Shown: positions 34,608-44,137 of the stretch, one piece after another
Position numbering within the stretch: position 1 is the first letter of the stretch
How the letters are laid out: the number at the start of each line of letters is the position of its first letter
The notes under the pieces: generated by a model
What the model saw: only the letters and a program-made list of their open reading frames with translations
Database searches by the model: none
Told to the model about the DNA's origin: nothing
Origin: Embiotoca jacksoni
Taxonomy: Eukaryota; Chordata; Actinopteri; Embiotocidae
Assembly (NCBI GenBank): GCA_022577435.1
Contig: JAKOON010000042.1
Coordinates: forward strand, 673,123 to 737,122
Length of the DNA stretch: 64,000 nt
Reading direction: 5' to 3'
Made by a program: the position numbers and the translations under genes

Positions 34608-35292
34608 CACAGCGCCTCCTCTCTCCTCCCTCCTCCCTCTTCCCTCCTCATCCTCTCTCCTCCCTCCTCCCTCCTCCTCCTTCCTCCCTCCTCCTCCTCC
34701 TCTCTCCTCCCTCCTCTTCTCTCTTCCCTCCTCCTCCCTCCTCCTTCTCCCCCTCCTCATCTTCTTTCCTCCCTCCTCCTCCTCCTCTCTCCTCCCTCCT
34801 CTTCTCTCTTCCCTCCTCCTCCCTCCTCCTTCTCCCCCTCCTCATCTTCTCTCCTCCCTCCTCCTCCTTCCTCCCTCCTCCTCCTCCTCCTCCTCTCTCC
34901 TCCCTCCTCTTCTCTGTTCCCTCCTCCTCCCTCCTCCTTCTCCCCCCTCCTCATCTTCTCTCCTCCCTCTTCCCTCCTCCTCCTTCCTCCCTCCTCCTCC
35001 TCTCTCCTCCCTCCTCTTCTCTCTTCCCTCCTCCTCCCTCCTCCTTCTCCCCCTCCTCATCCTCTCTCCTCCCCCCTCCCTCCTCCCTCCTCCTCCTTCC
35101 TCCCTCCTCCTCCTCCTCTCTCCTCCCTCCTCTTCTCTCTTCCCTCCTCCTCCCTCCTCCTTCTCCCCCCTCCTCATCCTCTCTCCTCCCCCCTCCCTCC
35201 TCCCTCCTCCTCCTTCCTCCCTCCTCCTCCTCCTCTCTCCTCCCTCCTCTTCTCTCTTCCCTCCTCCTCCCTCCTCCTTCTCCCCCCTCCCA
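34608..35292. repeat. Polypyrimidine (CTCCTCC)n array with 85-117 bp higher-order units
   Basis: Almost pure C/T on the plus strand for about 680 bp. The only regular purines are in CTCATC, at about 34649, 34758, 34843, 34952, 35058, 35175 and 35291, which marks higher-order units of 85-117 bp. The Ser/Pro/Leu-rich plus-strand frame of 315 codons and the Arg/Glu/Gly minus-strand frames are artefacts. The tract is prone to triplex (H-DNA) structure, and its complement to G-quadruplexes. Confidence 0.95.
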
Positions 35293-35464
35293 TCACTTCC
35301 TGCCATCTTCAGCCTCCCTTCGCTTCCTCACTGGTTCGAATTTAAACGGTTTCTCGAACAAACCCGAGATTTTGGATTCTTACATTTGTATTAGTTTTTA
35401 TACATTTTAACACTTTTTATATTCACATGGTTTCTTCCTCGTTTTCTCATTTAAACTGACTGCA

Positions 35465-35790
35465 GACAAACAAAACGACCTCAACGTATCTCTGGGTCGG
35501 CGTCTCATCGTCTGTCCTCTAAGTTAATGAAACTGAGGAGTTCCACAAGGCTTCATCCTCGGGCTCCTTTTGTTCCCATAAAACTCAGATGATAGAAACC
35601 ACCCGTACGCAGATGACACACCGCTTTATAAAACACGACCAGCAGCCCGATGCGACTCGTTAATTGAGTGCATTGACCAAATCGGTGATTGGACGTGTTA
35701 TCAAAGCAAAAACTGAAAGAGTTGCAACTCAGATGTCGACATGAGGATTTGATCCACAAAGTCCAGAATGCATTCACTTTGATTCACTTC
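35465..35790 (+). mobile_element. LINE (L2-like) reverse transcriptase relic
   Basis: In one plus-strand frame, GVPQGFILGLLLF (from 35537) and YADDTPLY (35606-35629) match two core reverse transcriptase motifs of non-LTR retrotransposons. LIECIDQIGDW follows in the same frame, as in L2/CR1-type elements. A TAA stop at 35579 and a TGA soon after the last motif show it is inactive. The catalytic Asp pair is retained. Left and right limits are uncertain because similarity fades. No endonuclease domain or 3' end was recognised. Confidence 0.82.
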
Positions 35791-36818
35791 TTGATGATTT
35801 AGTTACAGCAGACAAATACCAGTTTTAAATCTGCAGTAAAATTCTGTTTCGCTGCTATTTCCTGGAATATAAAGTATTTTATTTCTATCACATTAACTGT
35901 TGATGAAGGACTTTTTTATTATTATTATTACTTGGGTAAAAAAGACCAAGTCTATATTTTTTACATCTACATGTGCAAAACAATTAAGTATGAGTAAAGA
36001 AAAAATCTGCACAGTTACAGACTTCCACAATTAAAAATCCACTCATATGGCTAGCTATTTTCTATGCTACGTTTCATAATAAAATAACGTTTGTTTGCGT
36101 ACGTTGTGCGAACTCGAACTGAACCACTGGTGCACAACGATGAGTCCACGTTTTAACACGTTTACCGTGAAGAAGGCGTTTCAGCTTTAAAGCAGTGATA
36201 CTGGATTCTGTAAATAAAGGTCGTAAATCCATCTGAAGATTTCTTATTTCTTATTTCCAGCTCTGAACAGCTGCGTCGGAAACTGAACCTCGAGAAGAAG
36301 CCGTCTGTTTCCGTGGAGAAAAACCCCCTCTGATCTGATTTTATCCTTCGGTAATTCCGAGGTGATTTATTACGGTTGCTGCGGATACGGTGGAGGTGGC
36401 CACGCTTACGGTACCTCGGTGTTTGATTTTTTTTTTCTTGTTGTTCGCCTCATAAAGAGGCAGCCGGAGAGTCTCGCCAAAGCTCAGGGACGAGAACATT
36501 TGGAGGGAGCGAATCCATCTCTCTCATTGATTCCTGCTTTGATTTGTTTCTCTGCTTTTATTACCTCCTCTCTCTCTCCTCTCTCTCTTTTCTCTGCAGT
36601 CTTCCTCATCTTCTCCCGACATGATTGAACGCCGGTAAACTCGTGAATTTACATTGTTCTTTGCTCAGATCGCAGCACAGAGGGTTGAATTTCATCTGCA
36701 TTAAATATTAAAACTGCTGAAATGACGATTGATTTTTAATGCAGTTTGGTATTAAAAGGTTCATCTGCTGCAGTCGAGGTTCGGATGATTGACTTTTATC
36801 ATCTGTGACTAAACCTCA
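35791..36818. other. Intergenic DNA, nothing firm
   Basis: 36085-36160 has short similarity to family C (TTTGCGTACGTTGTGCG; CGATGAGTCCACG), possibly a fragment. 36370-36620 holds T- and CTCT-rich sequence. No coding is supported. Confidence 0.35.
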
Positions 36819-37209
36819 GTCTGTTTCTAAAAGAGTTCGTAGCTTCAGGTCTGTAAAATGGTTCTGATCCAGAAGTGTCTTCAGCTGCAATACCAGCGAG
36901 TGCCACTAGAGGTCGTCTCCAAAAAGCCTCCGGCTCCATAGACTCCCATTCAACTTCTGTCATCAAATCCAAAGTGAATAAAATGTGTCCATCAGTTATC
37001 TCGGTGTTGTTAGCTAAAGTCACTCCTTCTTATTAGTTTTCTGGAGGTCCATCTGAAAATAATCCCTCATTCATTAGAAAAGAAGATTCAAGAAGACCTG
37101 TTTTTGGGGGCGTGTCTGTTTGATTGACAGGCCTGTGGTGCAGTCAGGTTACAGCTATCGGTGGGCAGGAAGTAGTATCGTCAGGTTTCCAATCAGATCG
37201 GTCAGATCC
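36819..37209 (-). mobile_element. Dispersed repeat family A, copy A5
   Basis: Common 3' end (CTACGAACTCTTTTAGAAAC on the minus strand), truncated at its 5' end within GGATCTGACC. The family open frame is intact at 36799-37023. Near-identical to A1. Confidence 0.85.
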
Positions 37210-37561
37210 GATCCAGAGAAACAAAATGACCAAAATAATCCAACATTTAATTTACAGCTTCCCTCTTTAATAAATTGGTCCAGAACATGTTTTTGTCGTC
37301 CTGTTTCCCCTCCAACACGACTGAGATGATATTTTCTGGCCCTCCACCACCTCCCCAGTCCTCCCTGAAACCACTCCACCACCACCACCCCCACCCCTCT
37401 CCTCCATCCATCGCTCCTCTTCACGCTGCTGCCGTGGCAACAGAGAGCGGTGAGCGAGGCGGGGGGTGCTGGGCGAGAGACAGAAATAGAGAGAGAGAGG
37501 AGAAGATTGGTGAAGATGAGATTGGAGTCTGGGACCAGAGGCGCCGAGAAACAGAGGACCG

Positions 37562-38269
<708 letters not shown>

Positions 38270-38534
38270 GTAATCCCACTTCAGTCGTTGGTCGAAGCTA
38301 AAAATGAATCCACTTTTTCAGACAACTCATCAACCGTCACACATTCGTTCCTTTCAAAAACGACGACAAAGTGACTTTGGACTGAACAGGTGGTTGTCAT
38401 GACGGTGAAACTGGGCTCGGAGCTTTTTATAAAATAAATGTGTGCCTCTTACAGCTGGACATGTGGACAAACTGAGTGGCGCGAAGGCTCTGCTGTAACA
38501 CAAGGAATTATTATTCTTCTGAAAAATTGTAACT
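38270..38534. other. Intergenic DNA, nothing recognised
   Basis: No repeat or open frame of note. Confidence 0.35.
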
Positions 38535-38835
38535 TTAGCTTTAATTTAACGTACTGAAAAACTCACGAAACTTTGCACAAAAATTCAGCCCCACTGAAAA
38601 TTTGAAGGATTCTCCAGGTTTATGCTCGCTAGCGCCTCATAAAATGAAATCTCAATGCTGCTTTCACCTACGTGAACGAAATTTGTCGGACACGTGTATC
38701 ACGCCTAGATCTAAAAAAAAAAAATTTTAAAAAGTATCTTGGCACCATGACCGAAACACAAAAGGAAGTCCAGCATTTTTAATTTAGTGGCAATTTTTGG
38801 TGATTGTTGTACTTTAACGAACTCCGATTTTATCG
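38535..38835 (+). repeat. Dispersed repeat resembling a widespread fish family
   Basis: Contains AAAACTCACGAAACTTTGCA, CCTACGTGAACGAAATTTGT, TATCTTGGCACCATGACC and GTACTTTAACGAACTCC in an order I recognise from a repeat common in many fish genomes. It is followed by a GCATTACTGCCACCTTCTGG motif at 38880. No coding capacity. Only one copy is seen in this window, so the call rests on recognition rather than on internal comparison. Confidence 0.5.
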
Positions 38836-39060
38836 GAACCGATTTTGTATGTGCAATCTGGCAAAAAAAGCTTTTAGGTGCATTACTGCCACCTTCTGGC
38901 CGGAGTAACAAATTACAACCAGGCACTGGTAAAAAAAAAAAAAGAGGGGAAATAAGGAAGAACGATAGTTGCGAAAATCCGGATCCGTCCTGATTAAATT
39001 CATCAGCAGGAGTTTGTGATCTTCTGGATTTCCTTCAAATGGGAACCTCTGGTGTCCTGA

Positions 39061-39123
39061 ACGCTCACATCAAAGCCACCCCCCCACCCCCCACCCCCCA
39101 CACACACAGACACACACACACCC
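39061..39123. repeat. C-rich CACCCCC / (CA)n low-complexity tract
   Basis: CCCCCACCCC blocks merging into CACACA. Short proline- and glycine-rich frames are artefacts. Confidence 0.85.
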
Positions 39124-39194
39124 CACCCCGCGACGATTCCCTCGTGCACCTTGAATGGACTGAAAAAACACTACAACCTCCACCTGAAATGCCG

Positions 39195-39208
39195 GTTGCC
39201 ACGGAAAC
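39195..39208. promoter_or_regulatory. X-box-like (RFX-type) motif
   Basis: GTTGCCACGGAAAC, identical to the 14-mer at 51278-51291. Confidence 0.28.
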
Positions 39209-39496
39209 GGGAGGCAGGGGAGTCTTATAGGCAAAACTAAATGAAAACACAAAAAATATATTTTTTTAAAAAGCTCCTGATTGAGACGTGAAATGAAGCT
39301 TCATCTCTGCAAAATGGAGCATTAACGGGTGGATTTTAATTAAACCGGCGTGTTTCGGTTTCTTTTCACAGCTGACTGACATCACACAAAAGCGGCAGGT
39401 TCTCTCGAATGTGTCTTAACTACATTGAGCGCACAAAATTCATACATGATGAATTTAAATATAGAGAGACAGACTGCAGTGAAGTCTTCTGTGATG

Positions 39497-39725
39497 TGCA
39501 GCAGGATTATTATCACAGGAAGTCATTACATTTTATTACGTTTTATTGGGGAGATGGTAAAAAAAACAAAAAAAACCACGCAATTTATTGTCCTCGACTT
39601 TTGCCGTTTCACTGCAAAAAAACTCACTTAAAACTCCACAAAATACATCGCAGGTTTTGAGAAAAGATGTCACAAAACCGTTTTTGTTCAAAACAAATCC
39701 CGCCAAAAAAAACTCCTGGAGGGAC
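39497..39725 (+). repeat. Dispersed repeat family B, copy B2
   Basis: Contains GATTATTATCACAGGAAGTC, GCAAAAAAACTCACTTAAAA, CTCCACAAAATACATCGCAG and CTCCTGGAGGGACTG. It is the best preserved of the four copies seen. The Tc1 fragment at 39778 begins about 50 bp downstream. Confidence 0.7.
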
Positions 39726-39777
39726 TGAAAAGCTTTAAAGTGGGCGTATTGAAGATTTTCTTGTTCCCCAAAAATTT

Positions 39778-39908
39778 GACCAGAAATCTGATACAATGGG
39801 ACAAGGCTGAAAACCATTAGTGATCTTTAGGCCCTCACGCGGTCCTGTTTTAGAAAACAGCCACCATTCTGTAGTGGAAATCACTGCATGGGCTCAGGAA
39901 CACTTTAC
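39778..39908 (+). mobile_element. Tc1-like transposase fragment
   Basis: Plus-strand remnant of the same region as the relic at 33240-33705: GGGACAAGGCTGAAAACCA (GQGRKP-like), then GATCTTTAGGCCCTCACGC (DLRALRR-like), then GTGGAAATCACTGCATGGGC (VEITAWA). Stops and frameshifts are present. It corresponds to the end of the helix-turn-helix region. Confidence 0.7.
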
Positions 39909-40192
39909 CGATTAACCGTTCCCCAAAATGTTGACCAGTCGTTTCGTTAACGTGAGGAACTCGGGTGCTGGTGTCGATCAGAAGCCGACACTTGGAATAC
40001 TTCCTCATGAATGTCGTTGCTTCCTGTTGCTCCGTGTGCATCGCTGTGCTGCGTTCAGGAACACTCTGAACCTAATGATCGACTCATGGATACTCAAATA
40101 CTGACGGCTGTTGGGAAAATATTGTTAAAATTAGTTCTCAGTAACTCGAAAGATTATCCAGCTACTGAATGGATGCAGCCAGTTCTATTCTA

Positions 40193-40236
40193 TTCCATTC
40201 TATTCTGTTCTATTCTACTCTACCCTACTCTACTCT
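40193..40236. repeat. Degenerate (TTCTA)n pentanucleotide repeat
   Basis: TTCTATTCTATTCC passing into CTACTCTACC-type units; about nine imperfect units. Confidence 0.8.
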
Positions 40237-40391
40237 GGACTCTGGCCAGGCGAAGCATTTTGCAGCCTCTGGGCGAAGCAAAGAGCATCCACCATCTGGA
40301 TGACTGTTCGGCCTGCTGCTGTTACTCAAACCCCCGAGGAAACCTTTCACACGTTGTCATCGTCTCTGTTACCCAGGGTCAGCCAACCAGA

Positions 40392-40575
40392 GAGGAGGGG
40401 GAGGAGGAGGGGGGAGGAGGAAGGGGAGGAAGTGGAGGAGGAAGGGGGGAGGAGGATAGGGGGCCAATGAGAGAGAGAGGAGAAGAAATAGCGGGAGACG
40501 AGCAATATGGCGGAGCGAGTGGAGGAGGACGAGGAGGAGGAGGAGGGGGAGGAAGTGGAGGAGGAGAAAGAGGAT
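40392..40575. repeat. GGA/GGGGA purine-rich tracts
   Basis: Two purine blocks (40392-40460 and 40515-40572) of GGAGGAGG with G-runs, separated by GAGAGAGAG. Plus-strand G-quadruplex potential. Gly-rich frames are artefacts. Confidence 0.85.
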
Positions 40576-40733
40576 ATTATCTAAGTTACCAAGACAAATT
40601 CTACGTGACTAAAATTACAACTTTTGAGCTGAACATCCAATCAGGCGTGAACTTCCACGACCTCTGACCTTTCTGGAAACGTCGGCTAAAAAACTTTGCA
40701 ACTCGTTGAGATTTGCACTCAAAATCTGACGCT

Positions 40734-41375
40734 GCAGTAATCTGCTCCTCCACTGCAGTAATCTGTTCCTCCTCCGCAGTAATCTGCTCCTCCTCCGCAG
40801 TAATCTGCTCCTCCGCCGCAGTAATCTGTTCCTCCTCCGCAGTAATCTGTTCCTCCGCAGCAGTAATCTGCTCCTCCGCAGCAGTAATCTGTTCCTCCTC
40901 CGCAGTAATCTGTTCCTCCGCAGCAGTAATCTGCTCCTCCGCCGCAGTAATCTGTTCCTCCTCCGCAGTAATCTGCTCCTCCGCAGCAGTAATCTGCTCC
41001 TCCGCCGCAGTAATCTGTTCCTCCTCCGCAGTAATCTGTTCCTCCGCAGCAGTAATCTGCTCCTCCGCAGCAGTAATCTGCTCCTCCGCTGCAGTAATCT
41101 GCTCCTCCGCTGCAGTAATCTGCTCCTCCTCCGCAGTAATCTGTTCCTCCTCCGCAGTAATCTGCTCCTCCGCTGCAGTAATCTGTTCCTCCTCCGCAGT
41201 AATCTGCTCCTCCCCTGCAGTAATCTGTTCCTCCTCCGCAGTAATCTGTTCCTCCACTGCAGTAATCTGCTCCTCCGCTGCAGTAATCTGCTCCTCTACT
41301 GCAGTAATCTGTTCCTCCTCCACAGTAATCTGCTCCTCCGCTGCAGTAATCTGCTCCTCCGCTGCAGTAATCTGC
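40734..41375. repeat. 18-bp minisatellite array, about 36 units, open on both strands
   Basis: Unit GCAGTAATCTGCTCCTCC with TGTTCC and CCGCAGCA/CCGCCGCA variants. Because 18 is a multiple of 3, the plus strand reads Ala-Val-Ile-Cys-Ser-Ser (frame 40713-41585) and the minus strand Glu-Glu-Gln-Ile-Thr-Ala (frame 40601-41323). The minus-strand frame would give an acidic hexapeptide-repeat protein, but no splice sites, promoter or recognisable flanking domain support expression. Confidence 0.95.
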
Positions 41376-42462
41376 TTTAACTCAGTTTATCTTCGGCTCC
41401 GCAGCCGAAGGAAATCTCAGCGGCTTCACTCAGCAGTGAAAAAGGAAGCGACGCCGTTCTTCCTCCTCTTTGTTTTCCTAATTTCTCTTTCGATTTTCTC
41501 GCCACCTCTCGCTGCGTTTCTGATCCTCGGCCTCCTTCGTCTTCGTCGTCTTCCTCCGAAGTCGGTGTGGCGTTTCATTTCATAACTGCAGCAGTCTTTT
41601 TCTAAACTGAATCTCCGGCGTGAACCCGACATAATAAAGCTTCTCGACGAGGTGTCGAGCCGCCGCATGGCGTTCGTTAGCTCGACGTGTCCTTCGGATT
41701 TATATCAAATGTTGGTAAATGTTTGAAAAGACACGAGAAAAAAAAAAGTACTTCATGAAAGTCGGAGGATCTTCGTTCAATAACAAAAATCAGGTGGTGT
41801 TGATCATTCAATGATCTTATTTAACGGACAATGAAGTGTGATGTTTGGTCAACCCTTCCGTCCGCCCCGACCTCCTCCCCTCAAACAGCTCCGGGACAAA
41901 AATCAAAAACAAACTTCAGTTCATTAACACCCAGAAAAAACAGCCTCTTCATCGTCTTCGCTCCTTTTATCTCCTCCGCTCGTCGCTCTTGAACTCATCC
42001 ACCTCTTGTATTCTCATGAATGTCTTTCATTACCCGCCTCCACCTCCAACACGCCGAAAAGCCTCCCGTGTTGCCGAGAGGAGGAAGAGGAGGAGGAGAT
42101 TGCACTCGAACCAATAATTTATGCGTTCTGCTTGTTGAGGAGTTCCTGCCTGTTTGTCGAGTCACCAGAAGAAGAAGGAGGATGTTTGTACAACTTTACG
42201 TTTAACACAACGCTGCAAAAAATAAAAAAAACTCAGAGAGAAGAAACGCTGTTCGAGACTCAGCAGCCGTCATTCAGAGATCTGGATGCGCTTAAACTTC
42301 GTCATCTCAACTCATGTTGACTGAAACTAATGCTGTTTGATGCCTGTTAAAAAACAATTTCCCATTTTCTGTGTACAATAGGGGGCGATAGAGAGTCACT
42401 GCGGCATCCAGGCAGTCGGTCCCACAGACTGGATATAAAACACAGACTGGATATAGAACTAC
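41376..42462. other. Intergenic DNA, nothing recognised
   Basis: Short CpG-rich and AT-rich stretches. Open frames up to about 104 codons without domains. A-run near 41738-41747. Confidence 0.4.
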
Positions 42463-42754
42463 AGACTTTCTAAAAGAGTTCGTAGCTTCAGGTCTGTAAA
42501 ATGGTTCTGATCCAGAAGTGTCTTCAGCTGCAATACCAGCGAGTGCCACTAGAGGTCGGCTCCAAAAAGCCTCCGGCTCCATAGACTCCCATTCAACTTC
42601 TCTCATCAAATCCAAAGTGAATAAAATGTGTCCATCAGTTATCTCGGTGTTGTTAGCTAAAGTCACTCCTTCTTATTAGTTTTCTGGAGGTCCATCTGAA
42701 AATAATCCCTCATTCATTAGAAAAGAAGATTCAAGAAGACCTGTTTTTGGGGGC
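42463..42754 (-). mobile_element. Dispersed repeat family A, copy A6
   Basis: 5'-truncated at the CCCCCAAAAACAGG block, with the normal 3' end on the minus strand (CTACGAACTCTTTTAGAAAG). It is followed there by two tandem TATATCCAGTCTGTG-type units, which may be the family tail. The family frame is intact. Confidence 0.85.
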
Positions 42755-42958
42755 TGCATTTACCAAAAGCACTGTAGCCGCGGCGACCCTTGGTGGCATC
42801 CCACTCCGTCGGTTACGGATTTTTAAACGTCGCGTCTCGTTGCACCTTTATTCCCTTAACAAGCGACATCAACGAGATGGACTCCTCTTTAATGGGTCAT
42901 TTCATAATGGAGGGAAATGGAGACCTGTTATTCTAACTCAGGAAGATGTTGTTCTTCT

Positions 42959-42972
42959 GTTACCATGACGAC
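42959..42972. promoter_or_regulatory. X-box-like (RFX-type) motif
   Basis: GTTACCATGACGAC matches the left half-site and centre of the RFX palindrome; the right half-site has a mismatch. Confidence 0.22.
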
Positions 42973-43058
42973 TTGAATGAAGCTGCACTGCAGGAGATGA
43001 TGGAGGGCTGTAAAAATAGGGGAGAAAAGTAGAGTTTGAAACCGTCTCATTACGGGGT

Positions 43059-43062
<4 letters not shown>

Positions 43063-43106
<44 letters not shown>
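43063..43106. repeat. (TG)n microsatellite
   Basis: Uninterrupted TG tract. Complex sequence at 43107-43330 follows, with no repeat partner. Confidence 0.97.
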
Positions 43107-43107
<1 letters not shown>

Positions 43108-44137
43108 TTAATAAGGAAGTTGGCATTTTAGTGGCGTGATATCTGACTGGTTTAGATAATTACAGCGGGAGAGAGAGAGAAAGACGGGACTTTATCGGAG
43201 AGACGTGGGAGTCTGAGCGTTTTGTTTGCAGAGTTCACCTCCGTGTGCAGACACTTATTCATGTCTGAGCCACGGCGGGAGGAGATTAGTGGAGAGCAGA
43301 GGTGAGGAGGAGTATTTATAGGTTTGTTATCAACAGAAACACTTGGAAAGTTGATTCGGGGATGCAGACGATGGGATGAAGAGCAGGAGGTTGTAAAAGA
43401 GGGAAAACAAATACGAAAGAGATTACAGATAAAAAAAAAAAAAACAGCAACTGAAAGTTTACAGCAATTGTTAAAATCGCAGGGGGAGAATAATTAGACC
43501 TTAACAGAAAATATTAAAAGTCCATATTTATTTATGTGTGGTGACAAATCTGAAACCGTGAAATTTAAGTGCAAATCTGTGTTTGGAGATGAAATAAGCA
43601 GATGGAAAAGTCTTGTTTTTCAGCAAATGAAAGAATTCTCCGGATCTTCTTCACGCTGAAAATACCGTGGATCCAATATGACAAGATTAGTTCTGCTCTG
43701 GAGAATTTGGACCGAGTTAATCATTTCCAACATCAACTGAGTAAAAAAAAAAAAAGCTTCATGCAACCAAAGATATTTAGAGGTACGTTCAAAAGTCTCT
43801 GTCTTCGAAATGTGAACCCAAAATTGTTAGTGAGGGAAAGTGTACCATGGTGGTGTGTTCAAGGACACGGCAACTGATGTGTTTCTTAACGGGACTTCTG
43901 ACTGGAATCTTTCAGATCTCTGAAATGTCAGACTACAATAAGAAGTCGTTGGTGTTCTTTGGTTCTGACTCTCTTACTGTTTTAGTTTTACCTGTTTTCA
44001 TAGTTGGATTGTTCGTTGTGGAGTCATTCGTATGTTCTCGGGGACGTATGTTCCCCAGGATCAAAGTCCAAAGTCTTTTGGTCCCATGGTCCTTTGTCAC
44101 CAACATCCTGTTACTAACATCCTTTGTTCCTATTGTG
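43107..44137. other. Intergenic DNA, nothing firm
   Basis: A-run at 43429-43443. 43602-44149 holds two overlapping open frames of 91-100 codons without recognised domains. 44040-44137 contains GGTCC and CATCCTTTGTTC motifs that look like degenerate lead-in to the following array. Confidence 0.4.

Noticed and set aside
34463..35410. 315-codon Ser/Pro/Leu-rich frame
   Set aside because: It crosses the polypyrimidine array, and the opposite strand is equally open (Arg/Glu/Gly). The composition is explained by the repeat.
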